Shown: piece by piece, positions 28,284-38,608 of the stretch | Layout: every line of letters starts with the position of its first letter | Position numbering within the stretch: position 1 is the stretch's first letter | Origin: Actinomycetota bacterium | Lineage (GTDB): Bacteria > Actinomycetota > Actinomycetes > Nanopelagicales > Nanopelagicaceae | Reading direction: 5' to 3' | Assembly (NCBI GenBank): GCA_026392845.1 | Contig: JAPLBJ010000069.1 | Span: 1-52,287, forward strand | Length of the DNA stretch: 52,287 nucleotides | Program-made: the position numbers and the translations under genes | Notes under the pieces: model-generated | What the model was told of the DNA's origin: nothing | What the model saw: only the letters and a program-made list of their open reading frames with translations | Databases searched by the model: none

Positions 28284-30197
28284 CTATGAAATTTCACCTG
28301 TAGAAGTATTGATTACCTGCACACCAACATGGGAAATATGCTCCGAGATAGCAGCAGCAATTTTCTCTCCAATACCTGGAATCTGCGAAATCTCTTCTGC
28401 ACTTGCTTTACGTATTCCCGCAACAGAACCAAATTTTTCCAATAGAGCAGCGCGACGAGAAGCACCTAGACCTGGAATTTCATCGAGTAAGGATTCCAAC
28501 ATAACTTTGGATCGGCGTGATCGATGAAAAGTGATTGCAAATCTATGTGCTTCATCCCGAATTCTTTGAAGTAAGTACATTCCCTCACTCGTTCGAGGCA
28601 GAATCAGGGGATTTTTAGAATTAGGAATCCATACTTCTTCAAGGCGTTTCGCTAAACCACACAGTGCAATATCAGTGACACCGAGTTCCGCCATTGCCCG
28701 CGCTGCAGCACTTACTTGTGGAGCTCCACCATCGACGACGATGAGCTGAGGTGGATAGGAGAATTTACTGAGCCGGCCACCAAGTTGGGCTACCTCAGAT
28801 GCATCTACATCTCGATCATTGATAAGTCTTTTCAATCGTCTTGAAATTACTTGATGTATTGCACGTGTATCGTCAAAGCCCTCTGTCGTATCGATGATAA
28901 ATCGACGGTACTCACTCTTCTTCGCAAGTCCATCTTCAAATACCACCATCGAGGCAACAACAGAGGTTCCAGATATATTTGAAATATCAAAACATTCAAT
29001 GCGAAGCGGAGTTCTAGGTAGGTCTAACAACTCTTCAATCTCTGTGAGTGCTTTGCCACTTACTGCCGCATCAGTTGCCCGCTTACTCAAATACTGGATA
29101 AGTGCGTATTGCGCATTGCGTTTGACCGTTGCCAGTAAGTCTGCTTTTTCTCCACGTTGTGGAATCTTCAAGGTCACACTTGCGCCGCGTATTCCAGAAA
29201 GCCATGCTTCAATAGCGCTTTGGTCTACTGGTAAATCTGAAATCACAATCTCGGCAGGAATCTCTTGGGCAACACTGTGACTATAAATTGAAGAGAGAAG
29301 TGCGCCTATCTGATCATCTCCCTCAAGCGCTCGTTCTTGATCGACAATCCATGAACGAGACCCTTTGATCCCACCTTCGCGTACAGTGAAAAGAGTCCCC
29401 GCTGCATGAGCACCTTCTTGATGAAGTGCGATGAAATCTGCAGTCAGATTTGCCGATAGTGCCGACTCTGCTGATTCTTGAGCTTTCTCCAATGTCGATA
29501 TCTGATCTCTAATCTTTAGCGCACGCTCATATTCTTCACTATCTGATGCTCGTGTCATTTCTTCTTGGAGAATTGGGAGAATCTTTCCATTTCCATGAGA
29601 CATAAAGGAGGCAAGCCGTGCACTCAACTCTTTATGTTCTGGTTGGGAAATCCATCCAACACATGGAGCAGCGCATTTTCCAATATCACCAAGTAAGCAT
29701 TGACGCTTTGACTTGCGTGCTCGTTCAAAATTTCCGCTCGTGCATGAGCGAATTGGGAAGATTTTTAGTATCACATCAAAAGTACTACGCAGTGCCCATG
29801 TATTGATGTACGGACCAAAATAGGTAAGTCCTGGTCTCTTCGATTTACGAGTTATGAATACCCGTGGAAATTCTTCACCTTCTGATATTGCTAAATATGG
29901 ATAAGACTTATCATCTCGAAATTGAATGTTGTACGTGGGTGCATATTGCTTGATCCAGGAATATTCCAGTGCCAACGCTTCGGTTTCAGTAGCAACAATC
30001 GTCCAATCAACGCGTACGGCCTCGTGAACCATGCGATTGGTGCGCATCATCAGGCCGCTTTGAAAATAGCTACTCAATCGATTCTTGAGATTGAGAGCCT
30101 TGCCTACATAAATTACTTTGTCGGCTTCATTATAGAAACGATATACCCCTGGCTCTTCAGGAATTATCGTCGGTCTATAGGAAAGCGGATCTGCCAT
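28284..30197 (-). CDS. uvrC: Excinuclease ABC subunit C
   Basis: The nuclease of nucleotide excision repair, which cuts on both sides of a lesion marked by UvrAB. The 637 residues show an N-terminal GIY-YIG domain (GVYRFYNEADKVIYVGKA, about 18-35) for the 3' cut, a UVR motif that binds UvrB (about 200-235), the RNase H-like domain for the 5' cut (ECFDISN and VVDGGAPQV) and C-terminal helix-hairpin-helix repeats. It starts two bases after uvrA and leads into rapZ. Confidence 0.97.
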   Translation of the reverse strand: MADPLSYRPTIIPEEPGVYRFYNEADKVIYVGKALNLKNRLSSYFQSGLMMRTNRMVHEAVRVDWTIVATETEALALEYSWIKQYAPTYNIQFRDDKSYPYLAISEGEEFPRVFITRKSKRPGLTYFGPYINTWALRSTFDVILKIFPIRSCTSGNFERARKSKRQCLLGDIGKCAAPCVGWISQPEHKELSARLASFMSHGNGKILPILQEEMTRASDSEEYERALKIRDQISTLEKAQESAESALSANLTADFIALHQEGAHAAGTLFTVREGGIKGSRSWIVDQERALEGDDQIGALLSSIYSHSVAQEIPAEIVISDLPVDQSAIEAWLSGIRGASVTLKIPQRGEKADLLATVKRNAQYALIQYLSKRATDAAVSGKALTEIEELLDLPRTPLRIECFDISNISGTSVVASMVVFEDGLAKKSEYRRFIIDTTEGFDDTRAIHQVISRRLKRLINDRDVDASEVAQLGGRLSKFSYPPQLIVVDGGAPQVSAAARAMAELGVTDIALCGLAKRLEEVWIPNSKNPLILPRTSEGMYLLQRIRDEAHRFAITFHRSRRSKVMLESLLDEIPGLGASRRAALLEKFGSVAGIRKASAEEISQIPGIGEKIAAAISEHISHVGVQVINTSTGEIS

Positions 30198-30199
30198 GG

Positions 30200-33085
30200 C
30201 TAAGGCTTCTTCTTGGCCGTAGCTTTTTTCGTGCTTGGTTTCGCTCTATTTGATTCAAGAATCTCTGCCAAATACTGACCCGTGTAGCTCTTCTTATTCA
30301 AGGCAACATCTTCAGGTGTTCCTTGCGCAACAACGAGTCCACCTCTAAATCCACCTTCAGGTCCCATATCTATGACCCAATCAGAGGATTTGATGACATC
30401 AAGATTATGCTCAATTACAACAACAGTGTTTCCAGAATCTACCAAACGATTGAGTACTCCAAGTAGTTTGCTGACATCCTCAAAGTGAAGTCCTGTTGTT
30501 GGTTCATCCAGAACATAAATTGTCCTCCCAGTTGAGCGACGTTGTAATTCAGTTGCAAGTTTTACGCGTTGCGCTTCACCACCCGAAAGAGTTGGCGCAG
30601 ATTGACCAAGTCGAACATATCCCAAGCCAACATCTGAGAGCGTTTTGAGGAAGCGCGAAATTGTCGTCACTGATTCAAAGAAGTTATATGCCTCTTCGAT
30701 TGGCATATCAAGTACTTGGGCGATTGTTTTGCCTTTGTAATGTACTTCTAAAGTTTCACGGTTATAGCGAGCACCATGGCAAATTTCACAGGGAACATAA
30801 ACATCTGGCAAAAAGTTCATCTCAATTGTGATTGTTCCGTCACCTGAGCAATTTTCGCAGCGCCCACCCTTGACATTGAATGAGAAGCGACCTTGCTGAT
30901 ATCCGCGAACCTTCGCCTCGGTTGTCTCGGCAAATAGTGCACGAATCTTGTCGAAGACTCCTGTATATGTTGCTGGGTTGGAGCGCGGTGTGCGACCAAT
31001 CGGTGATTGATCAACATGTACCACTTTGTCTAATAATTCTATGCCAGAGATAGTTCTGTGGCGACCTGGTACTAATCGTGCACCATTGAGTTTATTTGCA
31101 AGGGTTGTATACAAAATATCGTTGATAAGAGTCGATTTTCCAGAACCACTCACACCTGTAACTGCCACAAATACACCGAGCGGAACTTCGACCTCTAAAT
31201 TTTGAAGGTTATTTTCTTTCGCTCCCTTGATAATAAGTTTGCGTTTTGGATCGCAAGGACGACGTTTCGCAGGTATCGCAATTGATTTACGACCCGAGAG
31301 ATATGCACCCGTTATCGATGTCCGTGAATCAATGAGCATCTGATAATCACCGGATACAACTACTTCCCCACCGTGTTCTCCTGCTCCAGGACCAATATCT
31401 ACAATCCAGTCAGCGGCACGAATAGTTTCTTCATCGTGCTCAACGACGATGAGAGTATTACCAAGATTGCGAAGGCGGGTAAGTGTGTCAATGAGCCTGC
31501 GATTATCACGTTGATGTAATCCAATACTTGGCTCATCTAGAACGTAGAGAACACCAACAAGACCGCTACCGATTTGAGTTGCAAGACGAATACGTTGCGC
31601 CTCACCACCAGAGAGAGTCGCTGCTGGGCGTGCAAGAGATAAATAATCCAGACCAACATCTAATAGAAACCCTAAACGCGCATGTACCTCTTTGAGAACG
31701 CGCTCTGCAATCTGCGCTTCTCGCTTGTTTAGTTGAACTTCTTGTAAAAATGTTGCACATTCTCCGATTGAGAGTTCACAAATTTGTGAAATATTCATAT
31801 CACCGATTGTTACAGCCAGCACTTCAGGTTTTAATCGTGCTCCATTACAGACTGAACATGGAATCTGGCGCATATAAGCCTCATATTTATCACGGCTGTA
31901 GTCGCTATCTGTTTCTCCATGTCGGCGATGAATAAATGGAACGATGCCCTCAAAGCCGGTTGAATAATTGCGAACACGACCGTAGCGATTTTTATATTTG
32001 ACATGTACTTCGAAGTCGTATCCATTGATAAGAGCCTCTTTTGCTTTTTGAGAAAGTCGTTTCCACGGTGTATCCAGTGAAAATTTCACATCCTCTGACA
32101 GCGCTTCAATGAGACGCAAGAAATATTCTGCAGATTGACCACCAGACCATGGTGCAATAGCGCCATCATTTATTGAAATCGAGTCATCAGGAATAATGAG
32201 ATCTTCATCAACTTCTAACTTCGTACCGATTCCAGAACATTCAGGGCAGGCACCAAATGGTGAGTTGAACGAGAAGGAGCGAGGCTCTAACTCTTCGAAT
32301 GAGAGATTGCAGTCATGGCAGGCAAGATGCTCACTATATGTGCGCTCTTTGTCGCCACCTTTTGCATCGACAAAGTCCAAGATAACGATTCCTGATGCAA
32401 GACGTAATGCGGTCTCTATCGAATCTGTGAGTCGGGATTTAGAATCAGGTTTTGCACTCAAACGATCAACAACAACTTCGATTGTATGTTTCTCTTGCTT
32501 CTTCAACTTTGGAGCCTCAGAGAGAGCAACTACTTCGCCATCAATGCGAGCTCGGGCATATCCCTGTGTGATGAGCTCAGCAAAGAGATCCAGGAATTCA
32601 CCTTTGCGCGAACGCACAACGGGTGCCAATACTTGAAACTTCGTAGTCGTAGGCATTGTGAGAATTTGGTCCACAATTTGTTGTGGACTTTGTCGTGAGA
32701 CTGCTTTGCCACAGGAAGGACAGTGTGGTTTGCCGGCACGAGCGAAGAGCAGACGAAGGTAATCATAAACTTCTGTAATAGTTCCAACAGTAGAGCGCGG
32801 GTTTCTATTTGTAGATTTTTGATCAATAGAGACAGCTGGCGATAGCCCTTCTATAAAATCAACATCTGGTTTATCCATCTGTCCAAGAAATTGGCGAGCA
32901 TATGCCGATAACGATTCGACATAGCGACGTTGACCTTCAGCAAAGATTGTGTCGAAAGCCAGACTGGACTTTCCTGAACCAGATAATCCAGTAAAGACAA
33001 CAAGTGAATTTCTGGGCAATTCGATCGAGACATTCTTAAGATTGTGTTCGCGAGCACCACGCACGATTAACTTCTCGATACTCAA
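30200..33085 (-). CDS. uvrA: Excinuclease ABC subunit A
   Basis: The damage-sensing ATPase of excision repair. Two ABC modules are visible, each with Walker A ([14 protein letters not shown] and [13 protein letters not shown]) and a signature ([12 protein letters not shown] and [12 protein letters not shown]). Zinc motifs include CPSCGK, CHDC...CPEC and CENC...CEIC. The start is placed at TTG 33085 ([16 protein letters not shown]), one base after the uvrB stop, because that matches the family N-terminus and GGCGGG lies upstream. ATG codons at 33103 and 33121 would extend into uvrB. Length is then 961 residues. Confidence 0.95.
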   Translation of the reverse strand: MSIEKLIVRGAREHNLKNVSIELPRNSLVVFTGLSGSGKSSLAFDTIFAEGQRRYVESLSAYARQFLGQMDKPDVDFIEGLSPAVSIDQKSTNRNPRSTVGTITEVYDYLRLLFARAGKPHCPSCGKAVSRQSPQQIVDQILTMPTTTKFQVLAPVVRSRKGEFLDLFAELITQGYARARIDGEVVALSEAPKLKKQEKHTIEVVVDRLSAKPDSKSRLTDSIETALRLASGIVILDFVDAKGGDKERTYSEHLACHDCNLSFEELEPRSFSFNSPFGACPECSGIGTKLEVDEDLIIPDDSISINDGAIAPWSGGQSAEYFLRLIEALSEDVKFSLDTPWKRLSQKAKEALINGYDFEVHVKYKNRYGRVRNYSTGFEGIVPFIHRRHGETDSDYSRDKYEAYMRQIPCSVCNGARLKPEVLAVTIGDMNISQICELSIGECATFLQEVQLNKREAQIAERVLKEVHARLGFLLDVGLDYLSLARPAATLSGGEAQRIRLATQIGSGLVGVLYVLDEPSIGLHQRDNRRLIDTLTRLRNLGNTLIVVEHDEETIRAADWIVDIGPGAGEHGGEVVVSGDYQMLIDSRTSITGAYLSGRKSIAIPAKRRPCDPKRKLIIKGAKENNLQNLEVEVPLGVFVAVTGVSGSGKSTLINDILYTTLANKLNGARLVPGRHRTISGIELLDKVVHVDQSPIGRTPRSNPATYTGVFDKIRALFAETTEAKVRGYQQGRFSFNVKGGRCENCSGDGTITIEMNFLPDVYVPCEICHGARYNRETLEVHYKGKTIAQVLDMPIEEAYNFFESVTTISRFLKTLSDVGLGYVRLGQSAPTLSGGEAQRVKLATELQRRSTGRTIYVLDEPTTGLHFEDVSKLLGVLNRLVDSGNTVVVIEHNLDVIKSSDWVIDMGPEGGFRGGLVVAQGTPEDVALNKKSYTGQYLAEILESNRAKPSTKKATAKKKP

Positions 33086-33086
33086 T

Positions 33087-35165
33087 CTAAATTCCCGCCT
33101 CATCCATAGCGCGCAGTTCACGCTTTAGTTCTTTGATCTCATCACGTAATCGCGCTGCAAGTTCGAATTGAAGGTCGCCGGCAGCGCCGCGCATTTGATC
33201 AGTGAGCGACCCTATCAGCGCAAGTAGTTCTTGGCGCGGTAAGGAGCCAAGGTTTTTTGAATAGATTCCGATTGCTGGAGTGCTCTTCTGATTCTTCTTG
33301 TTGGTTGAAAGAAGTTCATCGCTATCCTCAGATTCCCGATTTATCAGGTCAGTTATATCGGCAATCTTCTTACGTAGCGGTTGTGGGTCAACTCCTCGTT
33401 CCAGGTTGTACGCAACTTGTTTCGCCCGACGACGATTAGTTTCATCTATTGCTCTGACCATCGACTTTGTCATGTTATCGGCATACATATGCACTTCACC
33501 CGAAACATTTCGAGCGGCGCGACCAATAGTTTGAATCAGTGAAGTCGCAGAACGTAAGAAGCCTTCTTTATCGGCATCCAATATTGCAACGAGTGATACC
33601 TCAGGAAGATCAAGACCTTCGCGCAATAAGTTGATACCGATCAGAACATCGTATTCACCTGTACGTAATTCTCTAAGAAGTTCGACTCTGCGTAACGTAT
33701 CGACTTCCGAATGAAGATAACGTACGCGCACTCCCTTCTCTTGAAGATATTCCGTCAAATCTTCCGACATCTTCTTCGTAAGTGTTGTTACAAGTACTCG
33801 CTCATTTCGAGCAGCGCGGATATTGATCTCGACTAAGAGATCATCAATCTGCCCCTTGATTGGTTTGATGATGATTTGAGGATCTATTAGACCGGTTGGG
33901 CGAATTACTTGCTCAACAACATCACTTTCTACTTTGCCTAATTCATACGGTCCCGGAGTCGCCGAGAGATAAAGCTTCTGTCCCACGCGCTCGAGGAACT
34001 CTGGCCAGCGAAGTGGACGATTATCCATAGCACTTGGTAAGCGAAATCCATGTTCTACAAGAGTGCGCTTACGTGAAGCATCTCCTTCAAACATTGCACC
34101 AATTTGAGGAACAGTGACGTGGCTTTCATCTATGACAACTAGAAAATCTTCTGGGAAATAGTCAAGCAAACAGTTAGGCGCACTACCAGCTGGCCGACCA
34201 TCTAGTTGCCGTGAGTAGTTTTCAATTCCGCTACAGAAGCCAAGTTGCTGCATCATTTCAATATCAAATGTTGTGCGCATTCGCAGGCGTTGGGCTTCTA
34301 GTAGCTTGCCCTGCTTTTCAAATAATTCCAATTGAGTAGCAAGTTCTGCCTCAATCTCCCCTATCGCTCGTTGAATAGTCTCAGGACCAGCGGCATAGTG
34401 AGTTGCAGGGAATATATACATTTCTGTTTCATCGCGAATAATTTCACCAGTCAAGGGGTGCAGGGTTGTAATCTTTTCGATTTCATCACCAAACATCTCG
34501 ATGCGCAGTGCAAGTTCTTCATACATAGGAATAATCTCAATCGTGTCCCCACGGACACGAAATGTTCCCCGTTCGAAGGCCATATCATTTCGCTTGTATT
34601 GAATATCAACAAAGCGTCGAAGTAATACATTGCGATCTATCTCATCGCCCACGCGCAGTTTGACCATTCGATCTACATATTCTTGAGGCGTACCTAAACC
34701 ATAAATACACGAAACAGTCGCAACAACGATGACGTCGCGTCGAGTCAACAGGGAGTTTGTCGCCGAGTGACGCAATCGTTCTACTTCATCGTTGACGCTG
34801 GAATCTTTCTCAATGAAAGTATCCGTCTGCGGTACGTAGGCCTCTGGTTGGTAATAGTCGTAGTAAGAAACGAAATATTCGACAGCATTATTGGGCATCA
34901 ATTCTCTAAATTCATTAGCCAACTGAGCCGCAAGAGTCTTATTTGGTGCCAATACAAGTGTGGGACGCTGAAGGCGTTCAATGAGCCAGGCAGTCGTTGC
35001 AGATTTTCCAGTACCAGTTGCACCCAGTAGAACTACATCTTGCTCACCTGCATCAATTCGGCGAACAATTTCTTCGATTGCCGCTGGTTGATCTCCTGCA
35101 GGAACATACTCACTAATTACTTGAAAGGGCTCGACTCGACGTTCTAGGTCTGTTATCGGGCGCAT
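33087..35165 (-). CDS. uvrB: Excinuclease ABC subunit B
   Basis: The helicase-like subunit that verifies damage and loads UvrC. The 692 residues show Walker [16 protein letters not shown], the beta-hairpin region [29 protein letters not shown], helicase motif [11 protein letters not shown] and a C-terminal UVR motif. No ribosome site is present; TAGAGT lies exactly 6 nt before the ATG, so the transcript is probably leaderless. I see no LexA box in the short spacer after coaE. It heads uvrB-uvrA-uvrC. Confidence 0.97.
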   Translation of the reverse strand: MRPITDLERRVEPFQVISEYVPAGDQPAAIEEIVRRIDAGEQDVVLLGATGTGKSATTAWLIERLQRPTLVLAPNKTLAAQLANEFRELMPNNAVEYFVSYYDYYQPEAYVPQTDTFIEKDSSVNDEVERLRHSATNSLLTRRDVIVVATVSCIYGLGTPQEYVDRMVKLRVGDEIDRNVLLRRFVDIQYKRNDMAFERGTFRVRGDTIEIIPMYEELALRIEMFGDEIEKITTLHPLTGEIIRDETEMYIFPATHYAAGPETIQRAIGEIEAELATQLELFEKQGKLLEAQRLRMRTTFDIEMMQQLGFCSGIENYSRQLDGRPAGSAPNCLLDYFPEDFLVVIDESHVTVPQIGAMFEGDASRKRTLVEHGFRLPSAMDNRPLRWPEFLERVGQKLYLSATPGPYELGKVESDVVEQVIRPTGLIDPQIIIKPIKGQIDDLLVEINIRAARNERVLVTTLTKKMSEDLTEYLQEKGVRVRYLHSEVDTLRRVELLRELRTGEYDVLIGINLLREGLDLPEVSLVAILDADKEGFLRSATSLIQTIGRAARNVSGEVHMYADNMTKSMVRAIDETNRRRAKQVAYNLERGVDPQPLRKKIADITDLINRESEDSDELLSTNKKNQKSTPAIGIYSKNLGSLPRQELLALIGSLTDQMRGAAGDLQFELAARLRDEIKELKRELRAMDEAGI

Positions 35166-35171
35166 TGTTCA

Positions 35172-35177
35172 ACTCTA
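35172..35177 (-). promoter_or_regulatory. Leaderless -10 box of uvrB
   Basis: On the minus strand TAGAGT, six bases (TGAACA), then the uvrB ATG. It lies in the 18-bp spacer after coaE, so uvrBAC can be transcribed independently of coaE. Confidence 0.55.
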
Positions 35178-35183
35178 CTTGGG

Positions 35184-35777
35184 CTAGCCCTTACTGCGCA
35201 TCTTAAGTAGTTCCCAGAGGTTTTCAACGCTTCGAAGCAACTCATCCTCGCTGCCATCATTCTCAAATACCTGGTCAGCTATTGACTCACGCTCTTCGCG
35301 TGAAGCTTGCGCAGCAATACGAGATTCGATTTCAGAATTGCGTAAACCCTTTTTTAGCAATCTCTCTTTACGCAATTGCATATCCGCCTCGACAGTAACA
35401 ATGTAATCGAAGCGTTCCATCGCTTTTGTTTCGAAAAGAAGTGGGATTTCATATATTAGAATCTGATCATTTTCTAAAGATGCAACTGCTTCTTCAAATT
35501 CTTTGCGCACTATTGGATGGATGATGGCCTCTAGTTTCGTTTTTGCTTCAGCATCCGTGAAGACGAGTTCACCCAATGCGCGACGATCTACAAGACCGTT
35601 ACTCAAAATGGAATCTCCAAAAGTTGCGATTAGCTCGTCAAAGCCTTCACTACCTCGCTCGATGGCATCACGCGCGAGTTGATCCGCATCGATAACAAGT
35701 GCACCAAGTTCTGCGAAGAATTGAGCAGCAAGAGATTTGCCACTTCCTATTCCGCCTGTGAGACCAACTACTAACAT
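35184..35777 (-). CDS. coaE: Dephospho-CoA kinase
   Basis: Catalyses the last step of coenzyme A synthesis, phosphorylation of the ribose 3'-OH of dephospho-CoA. The 197 residues show Walker A GLTGGIGSGKS (about 5-15), the DADQLARDAI CoA-domain motif (about 31-40) and the lid motif LLFETKAMERFD. rpsA lies upstream, as in mycobacteria, but the two are separated by a likely terminator and coaE has its own leaderless promoter. Mycobacterial CoaE is longer, with an extra C-terminal domain that is absent here. Confidence 0.96.
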   Translation of the reverse strand: MLVVGLTGGIGSGKSLAAQFFAELGALVIDADQLARDAIERGSEGFDELIATFGDSILSNGLVDRRALGELVFTDAEAKTKLEAIIHPIVRKEFEEAVASLENDQILIYEIPLLFETKAMERFDYIVTVEADMQLRKERLLKKGLRNSEIESRIAAQASREERESIADQVFENDGSEDELLRSVENLWELLKMRSKG

Positions 35778-35783
35778 GGCCTC

Positions 35784-35789
35784 ACTTTA
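35784..35789 (-). promoter_or_regulatory. Leaderless -10 box of coaE
   Basis: On the minus strand TAAAGT, six bases (GAGGCC), then the coaE ATG. GTGAGG two bases before the ATG is too close to be a good ribosome site, which favours a leaderless transcript. Confidence 0.5.
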
Positions 35790-35803
35790 TTGCACAACAA
35801 CTG

Positions 35804-35863
35804 AAAAAGGGCGCCTAGTTGGTAATCAGACGAAGTGAGCATGACGCAACAGAACGCCTTTTT
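35804..35863 (-). terminator. Possible terminator after rpsA
   Basis: On the minus strand AAAAAGGCG (35855-35863) pairs with CGCCCTTTTT (35804-35813), with one bulge and a loop of about 40 bases, and the second arm ends in five Ts. It lies between rpsA and coaE. The long loop makes it weaker than a textbook terminator. Confidence 0.4.
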
Positions 35864-35874
35864 AGAGTTATGAA

Positions 35875-37230
35875 TTATTCTGCGGCAACAACTTCCTCGA
35901 CAGGACCTGCTGCTGCATCTGCAGCCTTTGCTTCAGCCTTTTGCTTCTTGTGAGCCATGAAGCGCTCTTGAGCTTGAGCATATTGACGCTCCCACTCTTC
36001 ACGCTGTGCTTCATATCCTGGCTTCCACTCTTGAGTTTCAACTTCGAAACCTTCTGGGTAGATGAAGTTTCCTTCTGCATCGTAGCGAGCAGCCATTCCA
36101 TATTGTGTTGGATCAAATGCTTCCACTTCAACTTCATGACCTTCATTTGCTTGCTTCAAAGAAAGTGATATGCGACGGCGCTCTAGATCGATATCGATAA
36201 TCTTTACAAAGAGTTCATCATCAACCTGAACAACCTGCTCAGGAATTTCTACATGGCGTTCTGCCAATTCAGAGATGTGAACAAGTCCTTCGATACCTTC
36301 GTGTACACGAATAAATGCACCGAATGGAACAAGCTTTGTAACAACGCCAGGCACAACCTGATTGATTGTGTGTGTGCGAGCAAATGCTTGCCATGGATCT
36401 TCTTGTGTTGCCTTGAGTGAGAGTGAAACACGCTCACGCTCAAAATCAACTTCGAGAACTTCAACAGTTACTTCATCGCCAACTTCAACGACTTCACCTG
36501 GATGATCAATATGCTTCCAAGAAAGTTCTGAAACGTGAACAAGACCATCTACGCCACCAAGGTCTACGAAAGCACCGAAGTTGACGATAGAAGATACAAC
36601 GCCTGAACGTACTTGACCCTTTTGTAGTTGGTTCAAGAATGTTGTGCGTGATTCTGATTGTGTCTGCTCAAGGAATGCACGACGTGAAAGAACCACGTTA
36701 TTTCGGTTCTTATCTAGTTCGATAATTCGAGCTTCAACCTGCTTACCGATGTATGGCGTTAGATCGCGTACTCGACGCATTTCGACGAGTGATGCTGGCA
36801 AGAAGCCGCGAAGACCGATATCAACAATAAGACCGCCCTTTACAACCTCAATAACAGTTCCGATAACAACTTCGTCGCGCTCTTTCTTTCCTTCGATATC
36901 TCCCCATGCGCGTTCGTACTGTGCGCGCTTCTTGGAAAGAATCAAGCGACCTTCTTTATCTTCTTTCTGCAAAACAAGAGCTTCGATAAGCTCTCCAACT
37001 TTTACAATTTCATTTGGATCTGCATCATGGCGAATTGATAATTCGCGAGAGGGGATTACGCCTTCTGTTTTGTATCCAATATCAACTAGTACTTCGTCGC
37101 GACCAACTTGAACGACTGTTCCCGAGACGAGATCTCCATCATTGAAATTTCTAATTGTTCCTTCGATTGCGGCCATAAAGTCGGCGGCTGATCCAATGTC
37201 ATTTACTGCAATTACTGGTGAGGTTGTCAA
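35875..37230 (-). CDS. rpsA: 30S ribosomal protein S1
   Basis: S1 binds mRNA and brings it to the 30S subunit. The start is a TTG at 37230 (then TTSPVIAVNDIGSAADF), with CGGAG four bases upstream; the deduced N-terminus matches actinobacterial S1. The alternative TTG at 37266 has no ribosome site. The protein is 451 residues with four S1 domains (about 45-110, 130-190, 210-280 and 295-365), such as SGVVSSIVNFGAFVDLGGVDG, followed by an acidic and then Lys/Ala-rich tail. A promoter and a perfect 18-bp palindrome lie upstream. Confidence 0.93.
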   Translation of the reverse strand: MTTSPVIAVNDIGSAADFMAAIEGTIRNFNDGDLVSGTVVQVGRDEVLVDIGYKTEGVIPSRELSIRHDADPNEIVKVGELIEALVLQKEDKEGRLILSKKRAQYERAWGDIEGKKERDEVVIGTVIEVVKGGLIVDIGLRGFLPASLVEMRRVRDLTPYIGKQVEARIIELDKNRNNVVLSRRAFLEQTQSESRTTFLNQLQKGQVRSGVVSSIVNFGAFVDLGGVDGLVHVSELSWKHIDHPGEVVEVGDEVTVEVLEVDFERERVSLSLKATQEDPWQAFARTHTINQVVPGVVTKLVPFGAFIRVHEGIEGLVHISELAERHVEIPEQVVQVDDELFVKIIDIDLERRRISLSLKQANEGHEVEVEAFDPTQYGMAARYDAEGNFIYPEGFEVETQEWKPGYEAQREEWERQYAQAQERFMAHKKQKAEAKAADAAAGPVEEVVAAE

Positions 37231-37262
37231 AATGCTCCGTAGGGATAGATGAGTAGTAGGGA

Positions 37263-37280
37263 CCAAATCGGTCGATTTGG
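37263..37280. repeat. Perfect 18-bp palindrome in the rpsA leader
   Basis: CCAAATCG, two bases, CGATTTGG. It begins about 5 nt after the predicted rpsA transcript start and ends 33 bp before the start codon. It could be a repressor operator or a leader hairpin for S1 autoregulation. A two-base loop is tight for RNA, which slightly favours a protein site. Confidence 0.55.
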
Positions 37281-37291
37281 ATTGGAGGCAA

Positions 37292-37321
37292 AGAATACGG
37301 GTGGGTGATATGTAGGGTCAA
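37292..37321 (-). promoter_or_regulatory. rpsA promoter
   Basis: On the minus strand, TTGACC (37316-37321) and TATTCT (37292-37297) are separated by 18 bp, a good housekeeping-sigma promoter. Transcription would start near 37285, giving a leader of about 55 nt that contains the palindrome. Confidence 0.65.
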
Positions 37322-37359
37322 TTCCGTGCGGGAATCTATCTACTTCTACCTATCGACTA

Positions 37360-37365
37360 TAGGAT
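37360..37365 (+). promoter_or_regulatory. Possible -10 box of the MFS transporter gene
   Basis: TAGGAT lies 10 nt before the ATG at 37376, inside TATAGGAT. It matches the hexamer of the leaderless promoters but would give a leader of a few bases. No ribosome site is visible. Confidence 0.35.
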
Positions 37366-37375
37366 TCTTAGAATT

Positions 37376-38608
37376 ATGAAGCGTTATCGAGAATTACTGG
37401 CCACGCGCTTCGTCAAATCACTCATCATCAGCGCATTTCCCGCTCGCGTTGCCTACGGGATGATTGGGCTCTGTATTTTTTTCAAAGTCGAACGTGAGAC
37501 CAATTCAATCGCTATAGCAGGCCTTGCTATCGGACTCAATGGAATTACTGGCGCTCTCACCGCTGGAATACGTGGATCAATGTTGGATCGATGGGGACAA
37601 CGTTGGCCTCTTCGAGTCTTTGTTCCATCCTATGCAATGCTAATTCTTGCTCTCAACACAATGCATTCACAAAATCTCATTTTGATTACTGCATTCGTTC
37701 TAGGTATGACTGCTCCCCCAATAAATATTTCGGTAAGACCTCTATGGGTAGATATTGTTCCAAGAAGTTCACTTCGTACTGCATACGCACTCGATACAGT
37801 CAGTATGAATTCAGCTGTCGTACTTGGCCCAATCCTTGCGACAACACTTTCTCTCTCGTCGCGTCCAGAGTTTGCCCTTATTGTCGCTGCAATCTCTATG
37901 GCACTCGGTGGTGGCGCGCTAGCAATTCACCCTGTATCAAAAGCATGGATTCCTGAAAAGAAGGATAAAGGACAAGGCGTACTTATTAAAAACAAGGCAA
38001 TCCAACTTTTGATGCTAGAAGGAATCTTTATTGGTATCGGTTGGGGTGCTTTCAATATTGCCATTCCCGCTTTTGCAACAATAGAAGAAGTTCCATGGCG
38101 CACAGCCTGGATTCTTGCTTCACTGGGAGTTGCAACAGTTATAGGTGGAATTTTTGGCGGATTGGTTTCAAATAAAGTCTCATCCCTAATTTCATGGCGT
38201 CGAATTTATTTAATTTGGGCCGCACTCACTATTCCCCTTGCATTTACTTATCCCGGCTGGAATATGGCAATTCTTGGCGCAGCGATTGGACTTGCTTCAG
38301 GTACTGGTCAAGTTTTCCACTTTGAAGTACTTGAGGCAGTTCGCCCTAAAGGTTCACAAGCATCATCACTTGGTTGGATTTGGACAGTTGAAGGAACATT
38401 TATGGCATTTGGGGCAGCCCTTAGTGGTTGGATCTGTGAAAACTATTCACCGCGATATGCATTGGGACTAACAACGCTCATGACTCTCGTTGGATTATTA
38501 GTCATATTTATAGGGTGGCAACGCTTTCAACCAGCGAATAAAATTCCGACAGCCGAAGAAGATCTCAATGCGCAGCTTGATTCCACGTCTGACCAATACC
38601 GGCACTGA
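37376..38608 (+). CDS. Major facilitator superfamily transporter, substrate unknown
   Basis: A 410-residue membrane protein with about 12 hydrophobic segments and the MFS loop 2-3 pattern GSMLDRWGQRWPLR (about 68-81). A longer soluble loop near residue 200 (PEKKDKGQGV) separates the halves, and the tail is acidic and soluble. It resembles actinobacterial MFS proteins of the efflux kind, but no substrate can be assigned. It diverges from rpsA, and its last 44 bases overlap the end of polA on the other strand. Confidence 0.85.
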   Translation: MKRYRELLATRFVKSLIISAFPARVAYGMIGLCIFFKVERETNSIAIAGLAIGLNGITGALTAGIRGSMLDRWGQRWPLRVFVPSYAMLILALNTMHSQNLILITAFVLGMTAPPINISVRPLWVDIVPRSSLRTAYALDTVSMNSAVVLGPILATTLSLSSRPEFALIVAAISMALGGGALAIHPVSKAWIPEKKDKGQGVLIKNKAIQLLMLEGIFIGIGWGAFNIAIPAFATIEEVPWRTAWILASLGVATVIGGIFGGLVSNKVSSLISWRRIYLIWAALTIPLAFTYPGWNMAILGAAIGLASGTGQVFHFEVLEAVRPKGSQASSLGWIWTVEGTFMAFGAALSGWICENYSPRYALGLTTLMTLVGLLVIFIGWQRFQPANKIPTAEEDLNAQLDSTSDQYRH

